Origin: Lottia gigantea | Taxonomy: Eukaryota > Mollusca > Gastropoda > Lottiidae | Direction: 5' to 3' | DNA: 64,000 nucleotides | Assembly: GCF_000327385.1 (NCBI RefSeq) | Contig: NW_008709540.1 | Span: forward strand, 1,601,184 to 1,665,183 | In this document: piece by piece, positions 1-13,300 of the stretch | How the letters are laid out: each line of letters begins with the position of its first letter | How positions within the stretch are numbered: position 1 is the first letter of the stretch | The notes under the pieces: model-generated | The model's database searches: none | Told to the model about the DNA's origin: nothing | What the model saw: the letters and a program-made list of their open reading frames with translations, nothing else | Translations under genes and position numbers: made by a program

Positions 1-19
1 GTCGACTCTGAGGATCCCC
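1..19. other. cloning-vector polylinker remnant
   Basis: The first 19 bases match the pUC/M13 polylinker read from its SalI to its BamHI site, with one A missing between the SalI and BamHI parts. The 22-bp repeat begins directly after it. This looks like untrimmed vector at the end of a read or clone, so position 1 is probably an assembly edge. Caution: the 13 bases at 8-20 also occur at 7318-7330 inside a lectin exon, so part of the match could be chance. Confidence 0.7.
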
Positions 20-1955
20 TGATATCACTATTTCTCAACCTTGATATCACTATTTCTCAAGACTGATATCACTATTTCTTAACCCTGATATCACTATTTC
101 TTAACCTTGATATCACTATTTCTAAACCTTGATATCACTATTTCTCAAGACTGATATCACTGTTTCTCAACCCTGATATCACTATTTCTCACCCCCGATA
201 TCACTATTTCTCAACCTTGATATCACTATTTCTTAACCCTGATATCAATATTTCTCAACCCTTATATCACTATTTCACAATCCTGAAATCATTATTTCTC
301 AACCTTGATATCAATATTTCTTATCTCTAATATCACTATTTCTCAACCTTGATATCACTATTACTCATGTCTAATATCACTATTTCTCAACCTTGATATC
401 ACTATTACTCATGTCTAATATCACTATTTCTCAACCTTGATATCACTATTTCTCAACTCTAATATCACTATTTCTCAACCTTGAAATCACTATTTTTTAA
501 CCCTGATATCACTATTTCTCAACCCTGATATCACTATTTCTCAACCCTGATATCACTATTTCTCAACCTTGATATCACTATTTCTCAACCTTGATATCAC
601 TCTTTCTCAACCTTGATATCACTATTTCTCAACCCTGATATCACTATTTCTCAACCTTGATATCACTATTTCTCAACCCTAATATCACTATTTCTCAACC
701 TTGATATCACTATTTCTCAACCCTGATATCATTATTTCTCAACCCTGATATCACTATTTCTCAACCCTGATATCACTATTTCTCAACCCTGATAACACTA
801 TTTCTCAACCCTGATATCACTATTTCTCAACCCTGATATCACTATTTCTCAACCTTGATATCACTATTTCTCAACCTTGATATCACTATTTCTCAACCCT
901 GATATCATTATTTCTCAACCTTGATATCACTTTTTCTCAACCCTGATATCACTATTTCTCAACCCTAATATCACTATTTCTCAACCCTGATATCATTATT
1001 TCTTAACCTTGATATCATTATTTTTCAACCTTGATATCACTATTTCTCAACCCTGATATCATTATTTCTCAACCTTGATATCACTATTTCTCAAGACTGA
1101 TATCATTATTTCTCAACCCTGATATCACTATTTCTCAACCCTGATATCATTATTTCTCAACCCTGATATCACTATTTCTCAACCCTAATATCACTATTTC
1201 TCAACCTTGATATCACTATTTCTCAACCCTGATATCATTATTTCTCAACCTTGATATCACTATTTCTCAACCCTGATATCATTATTTCTCAACCTTGATA
1301 TCACTATTTCTCAACCCTGATATCATTATTTCTCAACTCTGATATCACTATTTCTCAACCTTGATATCACTATTTCTCAACCTTGATATCACTATTTCTC
1401 AACCTTGATATCAATATTTCTCAACCCTGATATCACTATTTCTCAACCCTGATATCACTATTTCTCAACCCTGATATCACTATTTCTCAACCTTGATATC
1501 AATATTTCTCAACCCTAATATCACTATTTCTCAACCTTGATATCACTATTTCTCAACCCTGATATCATTATTTCTCAACCTTGATATCACTATTTCTCAA
1601 CCCTGATATCATTATTTCTCAACCTTGATATCACTATTTCTCAACCCTTATATCATTATTTCTCAACTCTGATATCACTATTTCTCAACCTTGATATCAC
1701 TATTTCTCAACCTTGATATCACTATTTCTCAACCCTTATATCATTATTTCTCAACTCTGATATCACTATTTCTCAACCTTGATATCACTATTTCTCAACC
1801 TTGATATCACTATTTCTCAACCCTGATATCACTATTTCTCAACCTTGATATCAATATTTCTCAACCCTTATATCTCTATTTCTCAACTCTGTTATCACCT
1901 TTTCTCAACTCTGATATCACCTTTACTCAACTCTGATATTACCATTTCTCAACCT
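17..1955. repeat. 22-bp minisatellite, about 88 copies
   Basis: Uninterrupted head-to-tail array of a 22-bp unit of the form CCYTGATATCACTATTTCTC plus AA. Each unit holds an EcoRV palindrome (GATATC). Variants (CATTATT, CAATATT, CCCTAATATC) are mixed along the array, and some runs of several units recur, as expected from unequal exchange. The last units, from about 1860, are degenerate. The array starts at the contig edge, so its true length is unknown. No coding frame is supported. Confidence 0.95.
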
Positions 1956-2089
1956 TGATGACAATCCAGAAATTTTGGTTGTTTGAAATCTTCTAAACAA
2001 ATTGAACACTGTCAATGAGGTGGGGTCGCCATTGTGAGTCATTAAATATTATCCAATGTTTTCAAACTGAAATATAAAGAAGCAATGGT

Positions 2090-2155
2090 TGCTGTAAGGA
2101 GAGGTAGTCTCACGTTAAAATTTCCTCGACAGTTGGAAATCGGAAAATAGTCGGA
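2090..2155 (+). repeat. degenerate SINE-like fragment
   Basis: The stretch around CCTCGACAGTTGGAAATCG is a diverged match to the body of the SINE-like element at 61575-61990, which has CACGTTAAAGATCCCTCGAC followed by AGTTGGAAAT. Only this short core is recognisable. Confidence 0.45.
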
Positions 2156-2164
2156 GAAATGATC

Positions 2165-2625
2165 CTTTTAACACTTTATTACTTACTGCACAGGGTAGTC
2201 AATTTACTACTTACTGTACTGGGTAGTCAATTTACTACTTACTGTACTGGGAAGTCAATTTACTACTTACTGTACCGGGAAGTCAATTTATTACTTACTG
2301 CACCGGGTAGTCAATTTACTACTTACTGTACCGGGAAGTCAATTTACTACTTACTGTACCGGGAAGTCAATTTACTACTTACTGTACCGGGAAGTCAATT
2401 TACTATTTACTGTACCGGGAAGTCACTTTAATACTTACTGCACCGGGAAGTCAATTTACTACTTACTGTACCGGGAAGTCAATTTATTACTTACTGCACC
2501 GGGAAGTCAATTTACTGCTTACTGCACCGGGAAGTCAATTGACTACTTACTGCAACGGGAAGTCAATTTACTACTTACTGCACCGGGAAGTCAATTTACT
2601 ACTTACTGTACCGGGTAGTCAAATT
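2165..2625. repeat. 28-bp minisatellite, about 16 copies
   Basis: Tandem array of a 28-bp unit built from GTCAATTTACTACTTACTG and TACCGGGAA. Variants alternate ACTG/CACC/TACC at the centre. An open frame of 90 codons runs through it only because the unit lacks stops in that frame; it is not a gene. Confidence 0.95.
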
Positions 2626-2639
2626 TTTTGGTTCAACCT

Positions 2640-3770
2640 GATTTGGCAGAGAGGTAATTATTTAATTTCAATTGAAATATTTTAAAGTCATTTTCCTAAT
2701 TATTATCAAATTCTTAATCTTGTTTAACCTTGGCTTGAAGTTGTTTATTTGTGATCCGAAGCCTGACCAAATCATAAATTATTACCCTTGGGCTTTTACT
2801 AAGGTTTTTGGTGCAAATTATTTTCTTTCTTAGTAAAAGGTCAAAAATTCAAGGGATGTCCCGAGACTGGACATCCAAAAAAACATAGAAAAAAAATCGT
2901 GGGAAAATTTCGAGCAATCCAGTCTGCCCCCCAAAAGGCCTTCGGCCCGTACGCCTATGCACTGAACAAGGTAGGCCTATATATTGTAAATCACCTTCAC
3001 AATTTAAAACAAGCTCAATATACTTACAGAGAATTGATAATTTCTTCGAGCTGTTCTCAGGTTGAAATCGAAAGTGGAAATAGCCAACTGGGTTTTGCCG
3101 TAGAGTTATAAATAGAACATTCCCATGAACGGCCAAACAGCATACAGCAATCCTCGGCAGTTTCCGCAAAGCTGAATATGTTGCAGATCGCTAGCATAGA
3201 CATCAATAAATTAGTGCAAGCGTTCATTGTATACGCCTTTCAACTGAACAGGGCAAAAATGATGATCAGTAGGAAACATTTATAAAGAGGACATGTTATT
3301 AGCAGAGATTCAAGACAATGTTAGCTCAGTATTTTATACAGGACAATTCGACCTCTGAGGTCAGATCGCAGAATTAACTATGAGCGATATTCAGACCACA
3401 GCCAAATATGGAGGAGTCCACTACTACAGAACTTTTACTTTCGATTTTGCCATACTTTGGACGAGATTTTGTCGGAATTGTCTTGCTTGTACGGAAATTT
3501 TATTCTATATATAGGCATCCATATGTTCAGTTCAGCGACCCCAGTTATGGTCTAAAGACTGCACTATAAAATCATCTGTTTGATGACGCCGCCAGTCAAT
3601 CACATTTCTTTCCTCTGCAACGCTAGAATTATGTGACTCAATCAAAGGGTGTATTCCGGGGAGCATTAGATTAGTTTATCAAGTCCGTTGAAACTGATCT
3701 ATGTTGAAATACACCTTTTCAATTGTTGGTTTGAATTAGACCAGTGGGATTCGATTTTCTTATATCTGGA
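2640..3770. other. intergenic stretch with repeat fragments
   Basis: No gene seen. 2860-2960 holds a fragment shared in part with 43740-43900 (common core TGGGAAAATTTCG then GCAATCCAG). 3405-3500 resembles the interspersed family found at 53320, 61130 and 62580 (core CCACTACTAC ... CGATTTTGCCATACTTTGGA). The 106- and 70-codon frames here overlap on opposite strands and have no recognisable product. Confidence 0.5.
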
Positions 3771-4036
3771 ATACAATGGCCACTTTTCTTGTATCATAGA
3801 AGTTTGTCAATGCAGCGACGCGACCAAATAGAGCCAATGAGAGCCCTCGACCGAAAGTCTGTGAACCACAAGCCATATTGTATCAATCTATTAGGTCGAG
3901 GACTCTGATTGGCTGTATTCGCTAGCGTACAATCTTATCAAATTGCCGCATTCCATGATACAAGAATAGTGGCTAATGGAATCAAGGTATGAAACGAAGT
4001 TGAAGTTCGTAATAGCTTGAACATTGTGAAGATATC
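3770..4036. mobile_element. MITE family X copy (terminal AATGTCAAGC type)
   Basis: About 265-bp element related to those at 9928, 20942, 25005/27418, 30590 and 62465. The right end reads GTTCGTAATAGCTTGAACAT then TGTGAAGAT; the left half carries TCATAGAAGTTTGTCAATGC. The interior has an imperfect inverted repeat (CCCTCGACCGAAAGTC against GGTCGAGGACTCTG). Such elements are small non-autonomous DNA transposons; the parent family is not identifiable here. Confidence 0.6.
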
Positions 4037-4319
4037 CCCCCACTTTAGTCGCTAAAGGACTATTGTGAAGATAGTATAGTATAGTATTGTCACTTGGTTT
4101 TCCAGAATGATGGATTTATACGTATCTCATAATGAATATCGACCCGTTAATGCTCATAGTTTCCAAACACCAATGATAAGTTATCAATGTTTTACTAGTT
4201 GATGGTTGGTGACTATATACTCCGGTCCGTTATCACCCGATAGCGATAAAACAACCTGATAAACACCGATACTCGATTAGAAAGATGTAGGATAGAACAT
4301 AGAACATAGGTTATTTAAA

Positions 4320-4371
4320 ATGGATTTCAATTATTCACGATTTTTATTATTCATATTTATTTTTCATCATG
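4320..4371 (+). CDS. lectin exon 1: signal peptide
   Basis: ATG followed by MDFNYSRFLLFIFIFHH and a phase-1 donor (G|GTAAGT). The hydrophobic core LLFIFIF fits a signal peptide; cleavage probably lies at the junction with exon 2 (AFSTQQSC). It is the first ATG before a good donor and its phase matches exon 2. Confidence 0.85.
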
Positions 4372-7300
4372 GTAAGTAGCCACACCTTCCCTTATCCTGG
4401 TTGGTGGTAGATGATAAGTTAACGTTCGCTTCCAGCGGATGCTGATATCGCAAACTAGGCCTTATCCTGGCCTTTTTCTCTTATTTTATACTGACATTTT
4501 CTCTTATTTTATACTGACATTTTCTCTTATTTTATATTTGGCATGAAATGAAGTGAACCTTCTCTTTCACACCATAACATAGTTTCTAAAATCAATTTGG
4601 ACTAGTTATTCGGGTAACTCTGTGACTGTTTTAGGATGATGAGGATATCCAACCCCGAAACTTCCCAAACCCTTCACATCCTGTACCCCATGTACATACC
4701 AGCAAAACTTACAGGGTCAGTCAGCACTTCAGGCTTGTTGACCACAATAAACCAAGCCCCAATGTGCCTTACGGTAATAAGGTGTTAAAAGCTCACTGTT
4801 CTTGCAATTTGAAAGAATAATCCATTCAACAGTATTACAACAGTGCTAATATTCAGATCACTTATCTGATAATTAAATCAATCATTTTAAGATTAAGTCA
4901 TCCTCGTGTGAGTGAAGGGGTATTTTAAGTGTACAATATTGTCTGCTGAAAGGGATTTAATCACCAAATCATTTTGGTTACAAGGTGACAGAACTTAAAT
5001 CAGCGAACTTCATTTACAGAAGACAATCCTTTACATTGTCTGTAAAACCGATGTGCGATGTATTTATCTGCAATAGGCAGATGTGAGATTGGTTTCATTA
5101 TTCCTTCTTCATTTAAGAAAGTCATTCAATCCATTTACCTCACATAATCAGTAACACAAATCCATTCTTATTCCATTGATAACAAACTCGATGTAGGATT
5201 TTCATTCTGAAATGGCAATAAAGAACCAGCAGCTAATACCTTTGGTCTCATTTGAAATGCTCACACCAATTTTACCTTTCAGCTTTCTCCACACAACAAT
5301 CATGTTATCAAGACTGGACAAGATCTGGACAAATGTGTCTACTGGTGAAGAATGGTTATCAAGTCACATGGAGTGAAGCCAATAAAGATTGTACAGGTCG
5401 AGATGCCACGCTCCTTAGATTTGAAAATGGCGATGATGTGGTAAGCCCGGCATGTCCATATATATATGAAATAAACAATATCTATAGGGCAGATTTGTCA
5501 ACCAGTAGGGTCATCAGCCCGATGACACGTCAATTGTCTCTTTGAGATCAGATTGAGATTGTGCCACCTCTATGGAGTTCTGGAGCACGTGCGGTTAGAG
5601 CGTTAGTTGTATACAAAACGTAATTTGATTGAACAAATGGTTGTTGTGTGCTCTAATTTCGGTCAGCGTGTGAAAGTTCGATGACATTGAATACGCCATA
5701 TTTACTCACAGTTCCGGTCGAACCAGCTGTAAATGGGTACGCTTGATCCAATAAAAATTAATGCCAAGAGGTTTGGTCGAAGAACAGCTGGTAGAAAGGA
5801 TACTTAATTGTAAACCTGAGTTGCTATCGTTTAAAAATATAGTTTTTTTCTTTCTGTCTGTCTGTCTATCTTTCAGAATAGTTTTGTACAACTGGTGTCT
5901 AAATATGGAGTTGATGGTTGGTGGACAGATCTAAATGAGATTGGTCATCCTGGAATTTGGACGTGGGGTGACAACGAGGAGGTTTTCAATGATGCTTTGT
6001 AAGTAATACATCTCTATCTTTGTCGTTCCAAAACTTATGGGACTATACAACTGTTCTTTATAAGAACACCACAGAAGAACATGTTTTTCAAAGATATTTT
6101 TGATGACGTTTTTAAGATAACGATGATGAATTGTAGGATAGCAAAACTCTCAATAAACCGACATTCTCTCTAAACTGCAATCCGGCATCGAAAAGGGTCC
6201 CGTAGTGGCTAATCTATAATAAACCAACCTCCTTAAACCAAGAACTGTATTGATTCATGGACTATTCATGGGCAAGCATTTGGCGAGATTAAAAGTATTA
6301 GCAATAATAGATATCGATTCAACGTCTGTGATATGGATTTGAAAAAAAGAAAAATTCGCACCGAATCGGACATCATCCCCAACCAATAGTAGTAGTAGAC
6401 ATCGAACACACATATATTTATTGCAGAACATGGAATGTCGAGCCAGACGACAACCGACACGTAGAGAACTGTGTTTCTCTGTCCTACGAAGGCAAGATGA
6501 GCGATGAAATGTGTTGGAAAAAATTAGGTTTTATTTGTGAATATCCATTACCTGCAGGTAGGTAGAAGAGGTTGTTGGAGAGAGACTATTTTTTATGTAT
6601 GCGCTTACAGATCCATATTGTCCCTAGGGCTGGGTATCGATAACCAAATTGAGAGCAATCATCGATGGTAGACTGGCGATCAATAATCAATTAATAATCG
6701 CAATAATTCATTTGAGAAAACCCTGTAAATAAAAAATTAAAAACATGCCAAAATTCTTAATTTCATGGGTTATTTTTGTGTCATAGAAGTATATTCTCGT
6801 TTTGATCGGTTATTATAGTTTATTGTGGGTATGATATGTGCTGAAGGGAAATTATATATTAAGATATAACTACTTGTAAACGGGTACAGTGGAGAAAATG
6901 TAACTTTGACATATAATCGATTATGAAATTTGATAATCGAAAATCGAAATTATAAATTCCTAGCAACGATAATCGATTATTTCAATCATTTTACCCAGCC
7001 CTAATTATCCCAACCTAATGTCAGAAACATATACAGTATATCGTGTTGATACGTTATATCACATCCATCGAAGGTTATTTCTCACAAGTTTAGGAATATG
7101 TGGGGGTGTGGGTACTGTGGGTGTTGTTTTAAAATAAAAGGTTCGGCACTATGAAGAATTATTGCCATTTTCTACAAAAAGCCATCAAAATCATCTGTTG
7201 GAGCATTCGACCGCAAAGATAGCTGTATTTTGATATTGAATCTTTCCTTATTTGTAGATGGCAACTGTGGACAAGATTGGGTATCCTCCACAGACTCTTG

Positions 7301-10300
7301 TTATTATATCAGCTTTACTGAGGATCCCCTCAACCTTCTAACGTGGATGGATGCTCTCGCCAAATGTATGTCAATGAATAGTTTAGGACAGGCAGCCACT
7401 CTCCTTAGCATCAACTCACAAGCTGAATACGTAAGTTACCTCCCTTGCTGATCAGTATTATGTCCCTTGAATAATTTTATTGCCTCCCTTTGTGATAGAA
7501 AATGTGGCCCCTGGGAGAATTGCTTGATAATTGAAATATGGGTTTTAGTATTGTGCTCAAGTTCCATTTGGCTAATGAAGATCGAAAACGCTTCGCGTGC
7601 GTAATCAGACAAATTTTGTCAGTAGGCCTACAATAACACCAGCCTCCTCGATTTCTTCGAAGAAATCTATGAGAATTTTGATCTGCGTTTTCTTCGGCAG
7701 ATGTTCACTTATACGACAACTGTATCTATAAGCAATAAGGACTACAATTATACCCATTTCTGGTTGATATACTTCCCAATATGAATATTTCATCATATTC
7801 TACCAGTGTATTGCCTGTTCGGTTTTGCGTTTGGGATCGCTTATGTTTGGGTTTTCCTTTTAATAAATATTTTATATTTTAGACTACGATCAATCAGTAT
7901 TTATCATCGTCTAAAGTCCAAGACATCAACTGGTGGATCGGACTCAATGATCAGACAACAGAGGGACAGTATGTCTGGACAGACGGACCAGCTGATACAA
8001 CTTTCTTGTAAGTTAAAATTCTCAAAATAACTTTGTATAAGATGTACCGCATGGAAGTAATGTCCGGATTAAAAGAATGATTGTTATCTTTAAGAACGTT
8101 CTATAAACACCATTTACAAATCAACAATCAAATTAAATATCTTTAAGACTATGAGATAACCAAGACTATGAGATAACTAAGACTATGAGATAACTAAGAC
8201 TATGAGATAACTAAGACTATGAGATAACTAAGACTATGAGATAACTAAGACTATGAGATGACCAAGACTATGAGATAACTAAGACTATGAGATAACTAAG
8301 ATTATGAGATAACTAAGACTATGAGATAACTAAGACTATGAGATGACTAAGACTATGAGATAACTAAGACTATGAGATGACCAAGACTATGAGATGACCA
8401 AGACTATGAGATAACTAAGACTATGAGATGACCAAGACTATGAGATGACCAAGACTATGAGATAACCAAGACTATGAGATAACTAAGGCTATGAGATAAC
8501 TAAGACTATGAGATAACTAAGATTATGAGATAACTAAGACTATGAGATAACTAAGACTATGAGATGACCAAGACTATGAGATAACTAAGACTATGAGATA
8601 ACTAAGACTATAAGATAACTAAGATTATGAGATAACTAAGACTATGAGATGACCAAGACTATGAGATGACCAAGACTATGAGATGACTAAGACTATGAGA
8701 TAACTAAGACTATGAGATAACTAAGATTATGAGATAACTAAGATTATGAGATAACTAAGACTATGAGATAACTAAGACTATGAGATAACTAAGACTATGA
8801 GATGACTAAAACTATGAGATGAACAAGACTATGAGATGACTAAGACTATGAGATGACTAAGATTATGAGATAACTAAGACTATGAGATGACCAAGACTAT
8901 GAGATGACTAAGACTATGAGATAACTAAGACTATGAGATAACTAAGACTATGAGATGTGTAAGACTATGAGATGACTAAAACTATGAGATGTGTAAGACT
9001 ATGAGATGTGTAAGACTATGAGATGACTAAGATTATGAGATAACTAAGACTATGAGATAACCAAGACTATGAGATGACTAAAACTATGAGATAACCAAGA
9101 CTATGAGATAACCCAACAATCAAATTATCTATCCCGAAGAACATATATATTACTTTGAGAAAACGGATTTTGGACTTGTTGGGCCGTAGGCAAACGAACG
9201 GTAGAGGACCTAATTTCTCATTTTAGGGAGGGGGTATGGTGTGATTACAATTCTATGGCAGGAAGTTTGCGATCTTTTTTTTCAGGAACAGATCAATCAT
9301 CAGCATCAATCGTATGCACGATATCGGCATTCATCACCATTAGGCTCAAACAATTTAGTTGATTGTCACACATCACGATCCTAGTAGGACAGTTTTCGAC
9401 GGGTTTGCGGAAATTTGTTAATTGATTAATTTTTACTGTTACAAAATTTGTCATGGGCCGAAAGGCATCTGCCTAGTTTGCCTATAGGTTAATCCGCAAT
9501 CATCATTTATTCTTAAAGAACATGGTATAACCCACTTATTCAATTAATTTTTTCTTTAAGAAAATGGGATAAAGCCCCCAGTAAGCTGTCTCTAGTAGAT
9601 AAATGTGGGGTTGTCCACGGTAACGGTCATATATCGTATGGTAAATGTAATAAAGACAAGAATTATTATATCTGCAAATCGAAAGTAACTGATAGTAAGT
9701 GACAGTTTTTATATCACATTAATGTATCACCTCTACAAGTCTGTACATGTGTAAACGGTGATAGGCAATACTGTAGCATAAAGGAAGCAAATGAGAGAAA
9801 TGTCCCTCTTTATAAATTATGTACGACCTAGACCCTTCTTTGCGCTATAGATTGAAATATAATGCTATGAAAATTGTAATAAGTTTCAGCTATTTTTCTC
9901 TTAAAATAGATATCATACATGTTTTCTTCTTCATATTGTCAAGTTATTGCAAACTGCGACTAATATAGTTTGACTGCAATAACCACCTTCCCAATATGAT
10001 TGGAATATAGCAAATGGCAAATACAGCCAATTAGAACCCTTGAAAGAAAGACTGTGAAGAATTTGGGTGTATGTTTAATCGAGTTGTTCTGATTCGCTGG
10101 CCGCTGATACAAGATAGGTGGTTATTGTAGTCAAGGTATTAGACGTAGTTTGTAACACATGTATTAAGATATACCGAAACCAATCGGAAAACAGAATTGC
10201 AAATAAGTTCAAGATATTTTGTTTTCTTCCTACGTGATCAGTATTCGGCATGCCCTTATGGTTTTCTTTCATCAAATGACATTTCGGACCTTCTCATAAA

Positions 10301-13300
10301 GGATAGATCAAAATCTCCTGTTAACTCGAAAAAAACTAAAACATAAACTACTCGCAAATAATTTACTGTAATGAAGATCGATGTAATTTTATATATCATT
10401 AGGTGAATTTTCGACGTATGAAGAGCTAGGATGTGTCGGCGGCTGGACGAGAGCAGGTCATAAATGTTATTTATTTGATGCTCATGAAAAAATGACACAA
10501 TCGAACGCCAGACAACATTGTCAACAAAATGGCGGCGATCTAATCAAAATACAGAGTTCAGATGAAAAGGTATGATCTTACAAATAATATAATATTTAAG
10601 ACAGGTATTAGTGTTACCTTAAGCGGTGACACTATTGCCGATACATTGGTGGGGGAGGAGGTCATTTGCCAAAATATAGTTTGTACCCAAAAATGTAACC
10701 CAACCCCAACCAATTTCTCACAAATTTATGAATTTGATATTTTTTCCCCAAAATTTGCAATGCACCAAATCGATTCTAATTTCCAAAAAATCACTTCAAC
10801 AAAGCTGCCGCATTTGAATATTAACCTTTGCAGTTTTTCCCCAGTCTGCCCGCTATTTGTACCACCGGTCTCAGGATGCTGGCGCCGCCACTGGTTACCT
10901 TACTCTCGACTGAATGAAGAATGTTAACGCCCTCTAACGTGATCTTTTAGATGGATAGATTGCAAGCTTAAAAATACTCTGAGTTTTAGAAAGATTCTTC
11001 CTCCGGATGATAGACAATATATCAGTTTTTGTAAATCTGTGATGCAAGAAAAGTGGTTATTACAGTCAAGGTATAAGATAAAGTTCGTAATAACTTGACA
11101 TTGTGAGCATGGGATTTGGGCCAAATACCGTTTGCTTTGATATTTATTTTGACATATTTGGACAAACTTTGAATACATGATTGATTATAAAATGTATATT
11201 CTTCAGAATTGGGTCACTCAGCAGACGTTTAACAGAAAGGTGACTGGTTTTTGGACAGGATTATCCAGAAAATTAAAGGGAGCAAACTCTTGGACATGGG
11301 CAGATAAATCTGATGTAGATATAAAATTAATGTACGTAATCCTAATTTTACACTACCCTCCCTGATGTTATCTTGATAAAAGGATACTGTCATCTCTCCA
11401 GTTAGTTAGAGATGTTAGAAAGCTAAGTTGGTGAACAATGAGATCACTGGTTCCCAAGCTTTCGGACTCTTCGTACCACTTTGCGACGCTCCCACTATAA
11501 CCTCGGTGAAAGAATTCACTATTCCGAATGGATTCTGCAAAGTGTTTCCGCAGTATTATGTAACTTCTATATGCTTCTCAGGTTTCGCCTTCAGTTTTCA
11601 GGAAGATAAAAAAACCCTTGATCAGCACAATTGTATACTACTCCAAAGTTTTATATTTTTAGAAATTGGAACCAGGAGCCTAATGATTATATTGGTAAAG
11701 AAGATTGTGCTACTATCAGCCAGGATGGTGTTTATAATGATTATTCCTGTTCTAATAATGCTGGGTATATCTGTCAGATCCAGTCCGTCAGTGAGTCTAT
11801 CTTATATTCTGACAGTCATAGTCAAAACGCAGTCAACAAAGGTTGTCAGAGAGGATTCAATCTTTGGTCATCACGGGACCACACCTCATTAATATTTGCC
11901 GTGTCGGATAAAAATACTTATAGAGACTCATAAGATCACGACACAAATTCTTTTTTGATGGCAGCCACCCTTTCTCATTGCAACTCAATACATTGACCGA
12001 CAATTGCTCACTTTTACCTTTTTCAAAAGCAAAAAATGAAACAAGGGATCATTTTGTGTTTCCAGTTCAGCGTCACGTTAGAATGTCTGGTCTCATTGAC
12101 TTATTCATTATCATTATGTTGACCTATACAAAGTTTAGCTGGATCATTCCCTTCTAACCATGCGATATTTTGACATATACATATGTATAATTATATATTT
12201 CCTTCATTTTGTATTTAGTCCAATACTAATTTATCTCTACATCAGCTACTGCCAATGCATTGTCAAACTGTCATTTTGGTCTTTCGTTTTGCGGTTTTGG
12301 ATTGTTAGTACGTGGGGTTTTTATTCAATATATTAGATGGAAACATTTAAATGATAAAATTACTACACACTACATTTCAACAATCTACATTGTCATCTTC
12401 AGGTGAAGTGAACTGATGATGACAATGTAAATTGTTGAAACGTAGTATGTAATAAAACTAAGGAGTAGAATACATATAAAATTGTGTTCCGTTATTTAAT
12501 GTGATCTCTACCCCTAAATGTCGCGAAAGAATTATTTAAATGGTTGTAAGTATGACAATGATTCTTACTTGTATTTGATTCCTTTTGTTTTATTTAAGAC
12601 TTACCGTGTCCTAAAGGCTGGACAATGCCTGATGCTGAAAGCAGTATGTGTTATTATATTAGTAGTACAGATGATAACGTGACTACCACGTGGTACGATG
12701 CTAAAGACAAGTGTATCCAGATGGCCAATGGTGGAGACGCGACTCTCTTTGCTCCTCTCAGTAGTGCCGATTATGTAAGTAAACAGGAGAGACAATTCAT
12801 TAAAAGGATCTATCGGAATCTGTATGACCAATAGTTCTTTAGTCTCAGAAACGGGAATTTATTTTAGCTAAGCTAATCAGTAATGGTGTTCACAGGTCAC
12901 TGTTGAAATTTGAGCCTTCTTGTGTGTCCAGAATTGTCCAAGTTAGACAGTTTAAAAGACGACTCGTCTTTCCTATAGACTCTGCAATATATAGGAAAGG
13001 AATAGAAAGAGAAATTCCTAGTTTGGCCATAATTTCCTGGGATCCGTTAGAGAAAAAACTCACTGTTTTATATTCCAGATGTTTGTGAGTCAACAGTTGA
13101 TGTCTCTACCCCCGGATACCACTGGCTGGTGGACAGATTTAACTGATGCTCAAGTTGAAGGGGTGTGGCAATATTCTAATTCATTTAATGGCGTTCCTGA
13201 TAAGTCTCTTATGTAAGTTCATCAGTGCTTCCAAAATCCAGGGTTTGGATCAACGGATCGAATATTTTCCAACCTGGTGTCCCCCTTGTCAGTGATGCAA

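Noticed and set aside
1-1955. CRISPR-like array
   Set aside because: Direct repeats without spacers in a eukaryotic genome; it is a minisatellite, as are the other arrays.
2159-2431. 90-codon open frame MILLTLYYLLHRVV...
   Set aside because: It is the 28-bp minisatellite translated; frame openness follows from the unit sequence.
10562-10927. 121-codon frame overlapping lectin exon 8
   Set aside because: It runs through a hAT-like MITE with an 8-bp target duplication inside the intron.
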